From contig NZ_QNRR01000001.1 of NCBI RefSeq assembly GCF_003315205.1, positions 1,219,228 to 1,283,227 on the forward strand: DNA of 64,000 nt. Direction: 5' to 3'. The translations under genes were made by a program, and so were the position numbers. Positions 43,125 to 51,768 of the stretch are shown here, piece by piece. This DNA comes from Roseimicrobium gellanilyticum. GTDB taxonomy: Bacteria; Verrucomicrobiota; Verrucomicrobiia; Verrucomicrobiales; Verrucomicrobiaceae. Position 1 is the first letter of the stretch. Each line of letters begins with the position of its first letter. The notes under the pieces were generated by a model. The model did not search any database. It was given only the letters and a program-made list of their open reading frames with translations, and was not told the DNA's origin.

Positions 43125-43461
43125 GGAGGGTGGGAGGGAGGGAAAAAGGGTACTTTGCAATGCTGATACGCATCTCCCCCGTCGTCGTCGTAGAAATCGC
43201 AACCAATTTTTACCTTGCGATTCAGGCGATTTCGGCAAATTTAACAGAACCAGCAGCCCTTCTGACACGATTCAGACTGCCGGAATGAGATTTCTACTGC
43301 ATGCCAGCGACAACTGCGAACAGCGCCATCACCCGTTTCGAAACGGTCGTGAAAGAGTGGAGCGTGCTTGCGAGTTAAGTGTGTCCCGTATGGTGACTGC
43401 TGCTGCCATGTTCCGTCCCTGTTTTTCGATCCTTTGCGGGATCACGTCATCCGAAACCATT

Positions 43462-43466
43462 GGAGG
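43462..43466 (+). promoter_or_regulatory. Shine-Dalgarno sequence GGAGG that supports an ATA start for infC
   Basis: GGAGG lies 7 nt upstream of ATA 43474-43476. Immediately behind it a TAA stop (43468-43470) closes the infC frame, so the start must lie after this point. No ATG, GTG, TTG or CTG codon occurs in frame before the conserved IF-3 N-terminal sequence. Confidence 0.75.
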
Positions 43467-43473
43467 TTAACCT

Positions 43474-44256
43474 ATAAACCCTAGCTTCAACAATCGTCCC
43501 CGACCCGGCTTCCAGCGTGGAGGCCGTTACCAAGACCAAACCCGCGTCAATGACCGCATTCGGGCACCGAAGGTGCGCGTGATTGACGGTGTATCCGGAC
43601 AGCAAATCGGGGTGCTTCCCACTGGACAGGCCATCCGCATGGCGCGTGAGCGCGGCCTGGATCTCATCGAAATCTCCGCCTCGGCCGACCCGCCGGTGTG
43701 CAAAATCGTCGACTACGGCAAGTACAAGTACGAGCAGGAGAAGAAGAAGAAGGAGGCCGCCAAGAGCCAGAAGGGCGGGAAGCTGAAGGAAATGAAATTC
43801 CGCATCGGCATCGACCCGCACGACTACACCATCAAGATCGCCCACGCGGAGGAGTTCCTCGCGCATGGGGACAAGGTGCGTGTGCAGCTCCAGTTCAAGG
43901 GCCGCCAGATGGCGCACCAGGAGCTGGGCTACGAGCTGGCCCGCCGTATCCGTACCGACTTGGAAGGCATGGGACATGTGGACCAGGAACCGAAGATGGC
44001 CGGTCGTAACATCAACATGCAGATCTCGCCGCATCCGGAGCGTCAGCGCGTGCGCAAGTTTGCCAACTTCAAGCACGGGAAGTTCATCAACCCGGAAGAA
44101 GAGGACAACACGCACGAGTCCGATCACGAGTCCGAACTCGCCGCCGAAGCCATGCAGCAGAATGGCAATGGCAGCGTGAACGGGAACGGCGCTGGAAATG
44201 GTGCCGCCAAGCCGAAGGGGGAGAGCGCTCCCGCTGCGGACAACGCCCGGGGCTAA
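43474..44256 (+). CDS. infC: Translation initiation factor IF-3, probably with ATA start codon
   Basis: A 260-residue IF-3 that binds the 30S subunit, prevents subunit joining and checks initiator tRNA. The N-domain begins with VNDRIRAPKVRVIDG and continues with ARERGLDLIEIS, then PPVCKIVDYGKYKYEQEKK; the C-domain has KEMKFRIGIDPHDY and FKGRQMAH. The GTG at 43573 would cut into this conserved domain, and the only suitable upstream start is ATA at 43474 with GGAGG 7 nt ahead; ATT 43558 is unlikely. Non-canonical infC starts permit autoregulation in E. coli (AUU). The C-terminal tail after about residue 205 is an unusual Asn/Gly/Ala-rich extension. rpmI and rplT do not follow. Confidence 0.93.
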   Translation: MNPSFNNRPRPGFQRGGRYQDQTRVNDRIRAPKVRVIDGVSGQQIGVLPTGQAIRMARERGLDLIEISASADPPVCKIVDYGKYKYEQEKKKKEAAKSQKGGKLKEMKFRIGIDPHDYTIKIAHAEEFLAHGDKVRVQLQFKGRQMAHQELGYELARRIRTDLEGMGHVDQEPKMAGRNINMQISPHPERQRVRKFANFKHGKFINPEEEDNTHESDHESELAAEAMQQNGNGSVNGNGAGNGAAKPKGESAPAADNARG

Positions 44257-44293
44257 GGCTGGACCAGGCTGGAACAGTTTAAGCAACTTCAGG

Positions 44294-44323
44294 AGTGGGG
44301 GCATCCGTGCCTCCACTTTTTTT
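44294..44323 (+). terminator. Rho-independent terminator after infC
   Basis: Stem AGTGGGGGCA, loop TCCG, stem TGCCTCCACT with one G-T pair, then a run of seven T. It lies 38 nt after the infC stop. Confidence 0.85.
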
Positions 44324-44491
44324 GTGCCTGCGTGGATTGGAAAGGGAAGGGGCTTGGGAGTGGGGGGAAACGCAAAGCAGCGAAAGCAGCAAAGGAGAGA
44401 GAAAGTAGGAGGGAAGCCGGCTCTACCGAGGGGACAGTGTCTGGCGGGTTTTATTGCCTGCCCTTTCCGTGGGGTGAGGTCATGTCGCGAG

Positions 44492-44725
44492 GACGTTTCG
44501 ATTAACCGCAAAGGGGCAGAGAGGCAAAGGACGCAGAGGATGGGAAGGGTTTGGTGCTGGGTATGCAGCGTGTTGAGGCATGGTGCGTCTCGTTGCGGAG
44601 GAGGCAGAGACGCGCAGGTATCGTTGTGGGCGGGGTGAGGATTGGTCGCAAAGCAGCTAAGCAGCAAAGAAACTGAAGGAGGTTAGGCGTCCCCCTGACA
44701 GTGGGCGTTAGGCCTCTGGCCTGAC
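44492..44725. repeat. Third copy of the 248-bp repeat unit with family A end
   Basis: Diverged relative of the units at 38154 and 38402: GATTAACCGCAAAGGGGCAG, GCGCAGGTATCGTTGTGGGC, and an end with GGAGGTTAGGCGTCCCC, then GGCGTTAGGCCTCTGGCC. It lies between the infC terminator and a family B element; the interval 44324-44491 also holds cgcaaagcagcg-type words and no gene. Confidence 0.75.
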
Positions 44726-44787
44726 GGTGACCGGTGGGTTTCCTTCCCTGCTGATTTCACCTGCACACGGAGGGGTGACGAGATTGA

Positions 44788-44912
44788 ATTAGCCGCAAAA
44801 AGGCGCAAAAAACTCAAAAGAGGTTGATGCTGGGTGATGCTACCTCCCTTTGTGATAGCTCAACCCCAAGGGCACTCACTTCTTGTGCCTTTTGCGTTTT
44901 TTTGCGGCTAAT
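44788..44912. repeat. Family B inverted-repeat element, second copy (125 bp)
   Basis: Ends ATTAGCCGCAAAAAGGCGCA and GCGTTTTTTTGCGGCTAAT are inverted. The interior GGGTGATGCTACC matches the inverse of GGTAGTATCACCC in the copy at 38676-38797, so the two copies have opposite orientation. Confidence 0.78.
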
Positions 44913-45029
44913 GAATTGGCGTAGTTCCGACGATGGTGGCGTGGGCGGGGAGGTGAGGCGCGCCATCCTTGAGTGTGGGAGTGGCACTGGTACAGTAGGC
45001 CTTCTCCATTGCTAACGAGTCATCCATCC

Positions 45030-45731
45030 ATGCATTCCCGCCCTGACATCCTCCTGCTTTTTGACATCGACGGCACCCTGTTAGACACTCGTGGGGCCGG
45101 AGCTGGAGCGCTGCTGGATGCCACGGAGGAGGTGCTTGGTCTTGCCCGGGAAAAGATTCCGCCGCTCGACCTCGCCGGAGCCACGGATGGCGCGGTGGTG
45201 CGCAAGCTCTTTGCCGATGCCAGTCAGCCGCTGGAGCCCTCCCGCGTGGAGGCCTTTCAGAAGTACTACCTCGCCCGTCTGGAGGAGCGCCTGCATCACG
45301 ATGAATTTCCCGGTCGCTTGCTCAATGGCGTGACGACCCTGCTCACGCGTCTGGTGGATGAAACCCACTTCTCCCTCGGCCTCCTCACGGGGAACTGGCG
45401 TGCCGGTGCGCGGCTGAAGCTGGAGCGCTTTGGCATTCACGGCCATTTCGTGGATGGCGGCTTCGGGGATGATGGCGAGCAGCGCAACGACCTCGGTCCC
45501 GTGGCGGTGCGTCGCATGGAGACGGCGACGGGGCGCAGCTTCGCACCGCATCAGGTCATCGTGATTGGTGATACACCCAAGGACATTGCCTGCGCGCATG
45601 CCATGGGGGCGCGCTGCCTGGCGGTGGCCACGGGTGTCTTTGCCCACGCGAGCCTGCTGCCCTTTGCGGCGTGGCAGGTGCTGGAGAGCCTGGAGGACAC
45701 GGAGACGCTGCTGCAGGTGCTGGCAGCATGA
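45030..45731 (+). CDS. HAD family hydrolase, phosphoglycolate-phosphatase-like
   Basis: A 233-residue phosphatase of the haloacid dehalogenase superfamily. Motif I is LLFDIDGTLLDT with the nucleophile Asp12 and Asp14, motif II is LLTGNWR, and motif IV is IVIGDTPKDIACA. A helical cap lies between motifs I and II, as in the Gph subfamily. The natural substrate is not evident; 2-phosphoglycolate or a sugar phosphate is plausible. It is followed 81 nt later by the MetE-like gene on the same strand. Confidence 0.88.
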   Translation: MHSRPDILLLFDIDGTLLDTRGAGAGALLDATEEVLGLAREKIPPLDLAGATDGAVVRKLFADASQPLEPSRVEAFQKYYLARLEERLHHDEFPGRLLNGVTTLLTRLVDETHFSLGLLTGNWRAGARLKLERFGIHGHFVDGGFGDDGEQRNDLGPVAVRRMETATGRSFAPHQVIVIGDTPKDIACAHAMGARCLAVATGVFAHASLLPFAAWQVLESLEDTETLLQVLAA

Positions 45732-45812
45732 GTCCACAGGGCAGGTCAGATTCTCCATCCCATCCTGCGGCGCAACATTGCCCTCCGGGCCGGCGTTCTT
45801 CACACTCGCACC

Positions 45813-46820
45813 ATGGGCACGCCTGCACTTCTCACGACCACTGTCGGCTCGTATCCTGTTCCAGATTGGCTTCCCGCCCTGCCGAGTTCGCAGGCGCTGC
45901 TGGATGCCACGCGGGTGGTCTTCGACATCCAGCGTGAGGCGGGCATCGACCTGCCGACGGACGGTGAGCTGTACCGCTTCGACATCAATCACCCGGATAC
46001 GAACGGGATGATTGACTACTTCACGGGCAAGCTGGGTGGCATCTCGCCCGCGGGACGTCCGGAGACGGAGGCCTTCCGCGCGAAACATGAGATGAAATTC
46101 CGCGCCAAGCCCGCCGGCGTGGTGCGTGAGGCCATCACGGAAGGCGTAATGAATCTGCCGGAAGACTGCGCACGTGCGGCGGCGGTGGCGCGGGGCGATT
46201 TCAAGTTCACGCTTACCAGTCCGTACATGCTGGCGCGCACGCTGCTCGACAAGCATTACCACGACTTCGCGGCGCTGACGCTCTCGATTGCGAATGCCCT
46301 GGCTGCACAGGTATCATCTCTCAATGCGACATGCATTCAGGTGGATGAGGCGAACATCCCCGGCAATCCAGCTGATGCGCCGCTGGCTGCGCAGGCCATC
46401 AATCGCGTGCTGGATGCGGTGCCGAAGTGCGTACAGCGCGCGGTGCACTTGTGCTTTGGAAACTATGGAGGGCAGACGGTGCAGAGGGGGACGTGGGAGG
46501 CGCTGCTCGCCTTCCTCAATGACCTGCATGCGGATCACGTGGTACTGGAACTCGCGCATCGCCCTTCCTCAGATCTCGATGCGCTCAAAGAACTCGCGCC
46601 GCATGTGGGCATCGGTGTTGGGGTGGTGGATATCAAAGTGAACCACGTGGAGACGGCGGATGAGATTGCAGGGCGTATCGATGCCGCGGCGAAGAAGCTC
46701 GGCGCGGAACGTCTGAAGTACATCCATCCCGATTGTGGCTTCTGGATGCTCAAGCGCAGTGTCGCGGATCGCAAGATGGCTGCGCTGGCGCAGGGGCGGG
46801 AGAGGTATTTGCGGAGCTGA
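45813..46820 (+). CDS. Cobalamin-independent methionine synthase C-terminal-domain protein (core MetE-like)
   Basis: A 335-residue protein equal to the catalytic barrel of MetE without the N-terminal half. The zinc ligands are recognisable: His212 and Cys214 in VHLCFGN, Glu246 in VVLELAH and Cys308 in PDCGFWML. The opening TTTVGSYP and the QVDEAN motif (177-181) match the family. Short MetE-like proteins transfer methyl groups from a methylated donor (folate or methylcobamide) to homocysteine or related thiols; the donor here is not known. It is probably cotranscribed with the HAD gene. Confidence 0.85.
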   Translation: MGTPALLTTTVGSYPVPDWLPALPSSQALLDATRVVFDIQREAGIDLPTDGELYRFDINHPDTNGMIDYFTGKLGGISPAGRPETEAFRAKHEMKFRAKPAGVVREAITEGVMNLPEDCARAAAVARGDFKFTLTSPYMLARTLLDKHYHDFAALTLSIANALAAQVSSLNATCIQVDEANIPGNPADAPLAAQAINRVLDAVPKCVQRAVHLCFGNYGGQTVQRGTWEALLAFLNDLHADHVVLELAHRPSSDLDALKELAPHVGIGVGVVDIKVNHVETADEIAGRIDAAAKKLGAERLKYIHPDCGFWMLKRSVADRKMAALAQGRERYLRS

Positions 46821-46949
46821 CGATGGACCAAGCCGCACGCGTGGTGCGTATCTCCTCAAGGAGTGGGGGCATTCCTGCCCCCATTCTGCCCGGTGAAACC
46901 CTCATTCGTGCACCATTTCACGCGACTGGAGGCAAGGGTTCGCAGGAAG

Positions 46950-47073
46950 CGGCACTAGCCTAGTGCCGTCATGTGGCGTGGCTACACTGGTGAGTGAGGA
47001 AGTGTCTGTGAAGCTTCGGAAGAAGAGGCTCCGCACCCTGATTTGCCCACCACCGGCACTAAGGCTAGTGCCG
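46950..47073. repeat. Pair of CGGCACTAGCC-type palindromes
   Basis: CGGCACTAGCCTAGTGCCG at 46950-46968 and CGGCACTAAGGCTAGTGCCG at 47054-47073 are near-perfect palindromes of the same type in the otherwise gene-free gap of 293 nt between the MetE-like and FAD-oxidoreductase genes. Confidence 0.75.
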
Positions 47074-47113
47074 CTCCCTGCGGGACGGTCACTCGTTTAA
47101 ATTGGGAGAACGA

Positions 47114-48742
47114 CTAGAACTCCGGCGGCCCATTCAGGTGCTCGCATTTCTCCGGCTTGCCGGGGATGAACTGCACGACTTGGCCCTGTGCTTCGAGCTT
47201 CTTCTGCAGTTCGGGCACGGACACTTTCTGCACTGGCACATCGGACTTCACGGCCATGGCGGCAGCGATGCCTGCGGCGTGACCGCCAATCATCCACACG
47301 CTTTCCAGGCGGTAGGTGCAGAAGGCGACGTGGGTGAAGCTGGCAGCGCCGGGGACGAGGAGATTGGTGGCTTGTTCGGGTGTCGGCGTGAGTGAGCGGT
47401 AGGGGATTTGGTAGGCATAGCCCATGCGCCAGATGCGGCCTTCATTGAGGAACTCGGTGGGGGACACCGCGAGGCGCTGCACGTGGTGGCTGTCAATGAA
47501 GTGGCTGCTCATGCCGATGCTGTCTTCCTTGCGCCGTTCGGTTTGTACGTCCTGTTGCCTCACGACGTAGGCTCCTTTCATGCGGCGGGCTTCGCGTACG
47601 TAGAGCTGCGGGGGGAAGTTGCTGGTGTCCTTGAACTCATCCTTGTGGAAGCCCCACGTGGCCATGTCATCACGCACTTCCTTGGGCACGCTTTCATCAC
47701 TGCGGAGAAACTTCAGGAGGCCCAGCGTGTAGTCCAGGTGGTCCTGGTACATGACCTCGCGTTTCGCATAGTCCGCATCCGGAAAACCAATCTGGCCACC
47801 GAAGTGGCCGAGGGAGAAGATGGCGGCTTGTTTGTTGTTCCCTTCGAACTTGCCATTGCGGCGTTTGTAGAAGTCGAGGATGTCCGTGCGCTTCACCGCT
47901 TCCTTGCGGGAGGCTTTTTCGAGCAGCCAGTTCTCCAGCAGCTTGTATCTTGAGCGGTCATAATTCTTCGGCTCGGTAATGGGCACGCGCAGGGCGGGGT
48001 CATTGGCGAAGGTGGGGCGGAAGTTGTAGTTCATGGTGCCGGGGTGGGCATCGCCTTCCTTCAAGTCTTTGGCCCAACCGCTGATGCCGGGGAGGAGCTT
48101 GCCGTTTTCATCCACGGTCTTTGCCTGGCGCACGGTCTTGTCGAAGCGGATGCCGGCGGCTTCTTCGCCGTACTCCGCCTTGCTGTCGCGCCCGAAGGTG
48201 TAATCCACTCCGGCACGGGCCATGAGGTCGCCCTCGTACCCGGCATCAATGAAGACCTTGCCCTTTACTTCGAGGCCATTGCTGAGGGTGATACTGGTGA
48301 TCTTTGCGCCGTCCTTCTGCACCTTTGCCACGACCACTCCGTAGCGCGGGGTGATGCCAGCTTCCTGTAGCATGTCCTGATACACCGCTTCTGCCACACT
48401 GGATTCGAAGTAGTACTCCGGCTGGTTCGTGCCGTAGTGTTTTCCCAGCCGCTTGTAGAATTCATCCGCGAAGCCGCCGATGGTCCACTTCAGCATGTGC
48501 TCGCTCTCGGCGGTGTTGATGCCGCTGGTGCTCAGGCCACCGATGTGTTTGGTGGGCTCGATGAGGAGAACGCTGGCGCCTTCACGCTTCGCCGTGATGG
48601 CAGCGGCGATGCCGCAGGGGACGGCACCGTAGACGACCACGTCGTAGGATTCTGGCTTGGGGTTCTCCGGCTTCTGCGCAGAGAGCGGAGACGTGAGAGC
48701 GGCCAGCAGCGTGGCAAGGAGGAGTCGGCGGCGGAGCTTCAT
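47114..48742 (-). CDS. Secreted FAD-dependent oxidoreductase (FAD_oxidored type)
   Basis: A 542-residue flavoprotein with a signal peptide (MKLRRRLLLATLLAALTSPL). The FAD-binding dinucleotide motif is YDVVVYGAVPCGIAAAITA with GAVPCG instead of GxGxxG, followed by VLLIEPTKHIGGLSTSGI, a well-known variant in the FAD_oxidored family that is abundant in Planctomycetes and Verrucomicrobia. The C-terminus shows the second FAD-contacting segment VWMIGGHAAGIAAAMA. It likely acts on a carbohydrate-derived substrate in the periplasm, which is inference. ATG 48742 was chosen for the signal peptide. Confidence 0.85.
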   Translation of the reverse strand: MKLRRRLLLATLLAALTSPLSAQKPENPKPESYDVVVYGAVPCGIAAAITAKREGASVLLIEPTKHIGGLSTSGINTAESEHMLKWTIGGFADEFYKRLGKHYGTNQPEYYFESSVAEAVYQDMLQEAGITPRYGVVVAKVQKDGAKITSITLSNGLEVKGKVFIDAGYEGDLMARAGVDYTFGRDSKAEYGEEAAGIRFDKTVRQAKTVDENGKLLPGISGWAKDLKEGDAHPGTMNYNFRPTFANDPALRVPITEPKNYDRSRYKLLENWLLEKASRKEAVKRTDILDFYKRRNGKFEGNNKQAAIFSLGHFGGQIGFPDADYAKREVMYQDHLDYTLGLLKFLRSDESVPKEVRDDMATWGFHKDEFKDTSNFPPQLYVREARRMKGAYVVRQQDVQTERRKEDSIGMSSHFIDSHHVQRLAVSPTEFLNEGRIWRMGYAYQIPYRSLTPTPEQATNLLVPGAASFTHVAFCTYRLESVWMIGGHAAGIAAAMAVKSDVPVQKVSVPELQKKLEAQGQVVQFIPGKPEKCEHLNGPPEF

Positions 48743-48852
48743 GGCGGGAGTGAGGAGGGTGGATGGCGCAACAACCCAAGGTCTGGATACGAAGTTTTGG
48801 ACGGACGAACTCGCCCACAAGTGAAAAAGGGCTTGTGAGGAGCATTGCCGGA

Positions 48853-49057
48853 CGCGGCCCTGGGAGCGCTGGCCTCTGGCCGGCGTGGGGGCATGTAATA
48901 TAGTGATTTTACATTTCACGCGAGCAACGCACACGACGGTACTTCGGCGAGTGCCCTTCTCTGTGAGAGCACGCAAGGGAGACGGGTGAGCAACGGAAAG
49001 GGTACGCAGTAGACCCAAAATACGCCGGCCGGAGGCCAGCGCTCCCAGGGCCGCTGC
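48853..49057. repeat. Inverted pair of the GCCGGCCAGAGGCC-type dispersed repeat (about 205 bp)
   Basis: Left arm GCGGCCCTGGGAGCGCTGGC at 48853-48891 and right arm GCCGGAGGCCAGCGCTCCCA at 49021-49057 are inverted. The third copy is at 25344-25376. The total length equals that of the unrelated inverted repeat at 7053-7257. It lies between the FAD-oxidoreductase and DUF2130 genes. Confidence 0.75.
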
Positions 49058-49077
49058 GTTTTGAACTACACTCAGAG

Positions 49078-50331
49078 TCAGGTTCCGGGCGCAGCAGCTT
49101 CCTCCTCACCACCCAGCTCCAGCGCCTTGATCTCCGGTAGCGCGGCGCTGCCCATGATGCCCTGCAGGCTGCCATAGAGTCCGCTGGTGCCATTGAGAAC
49201 GCGGGTGAGTTGCATCTCGCGTTTTTTCCAGAGGCGCTCCATGGCGCGGCGTTCGCCATCGAGGTCCTTCTTCATTTCTACGAAGGACTCCACGACGCCT
49301 TCAATCTGGTGCTTGAACTGGGGGCTGGTGAGGAACTGGTAGAGAACGGCCATCTTTTCCTCCTTGCCGGACTCGGCGCGCTTCGCCGTGGCGACTTGCA
49401 GCAGGCCATTGCGCAGTGCGGCGGCGAGGGCGAGGGCGAAGGGGAAATTGCAAATCCACACGCCATCGACGTGGCCACCATGTGATACACCATCCGGCAG
49501 GACCTGGCTCACGAGGATGGCCAGTTCCGCACCTTGAGCACGCTGGTCGTCCTTGAGTTTGCCGAGCCAGCCGGGGCTCCAGTTCTTGGTGCGTTTGCTT
49601 TCCCAGATGATGGTGCCGCAGTCGTGCCCGAGATTGTTCCTCACCTTCTGCAGGAGGTCAGCGCCGCGGGTGCCCTGGGGGACGGGGAGGAATTCATCCA
49701 GCACGAATGCTTCCTTCAGCAGGTCTTCCAGTTCGAGTTCCATCACTTCGCCCTGGCTTTGTTGCGAGCCCTGCTCGGCCTTCTGCTTCAGCGTTTCGAT
49801 TTGAGTCTTGAGGTCGTTGATGAGCTTGTCCTTGTCCGCAAGGCGCAGATGCTGCTCCTCGGTGGCGCGTTTGCGGGCATCCTCTTCCAATCGTGAGGTC
49901 TGCTCATCCACCTTGCGCTGGACTTCGAGTTCGAGATTCTTGGCGCGCTCTTCGACTTCGCGCTGTTTGGTGCGCAGGGCGAGTTCGTTGCGCTGGGCTT
50001 CTTCGAGCTTCTGGCTGCGCTCGGCGAGTTGCGTGCGGGTGTCCTGGAGTTCGAGCGCGAAGCCTTCCTTTGCTTCGCGGACGGCCTGCTCGGTGAGTTT
50101 CTTCTTTTCAGTGGCGAGGCGCTGCGTCACTTCGTGCTCCAGCTCCGCACGCGCGGCTTCGTTTTTCTGACGCTGTGTTTCTACTTCCTTCTGCCGCGTG
50201 GCGATTTCCTGCTCCAGGCGACGCTGCTTCTCCGCGAAGTCACGCGTGAACTCCTCATGCAGGCTGTGCCTCACGGCATCGCTCAGGGGGATTTCAGCGT
50301 GGCAGTTTGGGCAGGTGATCGTATCGGCCAT
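49078..50331 (-). CDS. DUF2130 domain protein with coiled coil
   Basis: A 417-residue protein. The N-terminus has a half zinc-ribbon (CPNCHAEIPLSD), followed by a long charged coiled coil (about residues 25-205, rich in Glu, Lys, Arg and Gln), then the conserved DUF2130 region (LLKEAFVLDEFLPVPQGTRG, TIIWESKRTKNWS, VWICNFPFALALAAALRNGL). DUF2130 has a nuclease-like core motif (IWE-x-K), but the activity has not been established to my knowledge. It is monocistronic. ATG 50331 opens the zinc-ribbon. Confidence 0.85.
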   Translation of the reverse strand: MADTITCPNCHAEIPLSDAVRHSLHEEFTRDFAEKQRRLEQEIATRQKEVETQRQKNEAARAELEHEVTQRLATEKKKLTEQAVREAKEGFALELQDTRTQLAERSQKLEEAQRNELALRTKQREVEERAKNLELEVQRKVDEQTSRLEEDARKRATEEQHLRLADKDKLINDLKTQIETLKQKAEQGSQQSQGEVMELELEDLLKEAFVLDEFLPVPQGTRGADLLQKVRNNLGHDCGTIIWESKRTKNWSPGWLGKLKDDQRAQGAELAILVSQVLPDGVSHGGHVDGVWICNFPFALALAAALRNGLLQVATAKRAESGKEEKMAVLYQFLTSPQFKHQIEGVVESFVEMKKDLDGERRAMERLWKKREMQLTRVLNGTSGLYGSLQGIMGSAALPEIKALELGGEEEAAAPGT

Positions 50332-50799
50332 GGAGAGCTGGGAGGAAGATGCCGCACGCTGGACGGAATGTGTGGAGTGTCCAGCGAAAGTCCCGCGGCG
50401 TGGGTGCTTCCAAGAGATGGTGGGGCCGGCGCAGTGAGTACTACCAAGGTCCAATGGCCCGCATCACGGCATTCCCTACGTTGGGGGGCAGCATGCACGC
50501 TGCCCGTGCGGAGGCTCGCTTGTCATTTCCTGTCGATGAAATACATCCCCCCTTCTCCAGTCTTTCGCAGCGTGGTTGACCGCTGCGAACGGGGGATGCC
50601 CTGCGCTCCTTTGCGGGAGCACACTACTACTACTGTGCATGCACCTATTGCTATCCGTACACTATTCATGGGCAGACGGTGTACACGCGCTGCGCAATCA
50701 AGAATGGCGTCCCGGCCATGCCGCCGCGACCCTGCCAGGTCGCCTATTTCTGGACGTGCAGGGGCGTCCTTTTTGTCGTAAGGAGAACGAGGGAATCGC
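50332..50799. other. Region upstream of the EF-hand gene without a clear gene
   Basis: In this 468-nt gap several short overlapping open frames occur in all three plus-strand frames, rich in Cys, Arg and Pro, with none showing a good start signal or family similarity. A decayed gene is possible but not demonstrable. Confidence 0.4.
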
Positions 50800-51126
50800 A
50801 TGATACGAGCATTTGGCGCCATCCTTCTGTATTCGCTGCTGCCGCTTCTGGTCTGCCAGTGCCGCTGCATCAATGCATGTATCAGCTTCTTCAAGGACAA
50901 CGCCAGCAAAGGTCACAACCTGCAGAGTGGCGGCATGGGGGCAGGACGTACACTCACCGTGGAGGAGTTCATCGCGGCAAATGCGCACCGCAATCTGCCT
51001 CCCGAGTTGCTGAGGACTCGCTTTCGAGTGGCCGATGCTGACAAGGATGGGCTGCTCACTCCCGCGGAGGTGGACAGTCATCGTGCCCGAGCCGCCGAAA
51101 GAAAGCGCAATGCGAATCCTGGGTAG
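50800..51126 (+). CDS. Small secreted EF-hand protein
   Basis: A 108-residue protein with a hydrophobic N-terminal segment (MIRAFGAILLYSLLPLLV) containing cysteines nearby (CQCRCINAC) and a single EF-hand loop DADKDGLLTPAE at residues 79-90 preceded by an amphipathic helix. Calcium binding is likely. Single EF-hand exported proteins are common in Verrucomicrobia and Planctomycetes, usually of unknown role. It has no operon partner. Confidence 0.72.
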   Translation: MIRAFGAILLYSLLPLLVCQCRCINACISFFKDNASKGHNLQSGGMGAGRTLTVEEFIAANAHRNLPPELLRTRFRVADADKDGLLTPAEVDSHRARAAERKRNANPG

Positions 51127-51291
51127 GAGCTGCGATGTGTGGCAGGCTAAGGACGGGTGGCGTCGGACGACACCATGGATGACATGGCGCAGGTGGCAGC
51201 CCGCCTGTTCGGTGGTGATGGCACTGCACCTTGTGCATGAGATTTCCTCCCGAAGAGCCATCCTCCACCGTCTGGTTCGCTGCTGGTTCTA

Positions 51292-51768
51292 TCAGACCCC
51301 GCAGTCGATGGGAAGCTCAGGGAAGTCTGCACGAAGGATGGCTGGAAGAAGGTGTGCGATGCGTCGAGGCGCAAAGTCATCGGTAGAATCGATGAGTTCA
51401 CTAAGACTCCACCATCTGAGTTCCGACATGTAGCTGTCGGGATTCGTTCCAGAGATGGCTTGAGTGGAGCGGGTTCTTGCGACAAAGAACCTCTCAAACT
51501 GGTCTGCATCCTGTCCGTTCCACGTGTGCCTGTGGCGACGGAACCAGACGCAGGTACTCAGCGGTGCGGTGATGCCCGTCTCCTCGTAGAGTTCTCTACG
51601 TGCTGCATCTTCGAATGATTCGCCGGTGTCCAAACCGCCGCCGGGCATCAGCCAAAACGTCTTACCTGTCAGGGGTTCTGTACCTCGGAAGAACAAGACG
51701 CGATCCTGCTCGTCAATGAGGATCACCCGCGAAGCTAAGCGAGCTTCTGTTGGAATATGGGGATGCAT
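51292..51768 (-). CDS. NUDIX hydrolase
   Basis: A 158-residue nucleoside-diphosphate-linked-moiety hydrolase. The Nudix box runs from Gly44 to Ile66 and includes GESFEDAARRELYEETGI, with all metal-binding Glu residues. The fold is single-domain, similar to MutT-type or ADP-ribose-type pyrophosphatases; the substrate is not evident. ATG 51768 gives normal length; the open frame extends to 51912 without similarity. It is encoded downstream of a small lipoprotein gene on the same strand. Confidence 0.88.
   Translation of the reverse strand: MHPHIPTEARLASRVILIDEQDRVLFFRGTEPLTGKTFWLMPGGGLDTGESFEDAARRELYEETGITAPLSTCVWFRRHRHTWNGQDADQFERFFVARTRSTQAISGTNPDSYMSELRWWSLSELIDSTDDFAPRRIAHLLPAILRADFPELPIDCGV

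Noticed and set aside
46857..46890. GGGGGCA-TTCC-TGCCCCC hairpin after the MetE-like gene as terminator
   Set aside because: The stem is good but no T-run follows, so a rho-independent terminator call is not supported.
50349..50800. Several Cys/Arg-rich small open frames upstream of the EF-hand gene
   Set aside because: Overlapping frames compete with each other, none has a ribosome-binding site or family similarity, so none could be preferred.
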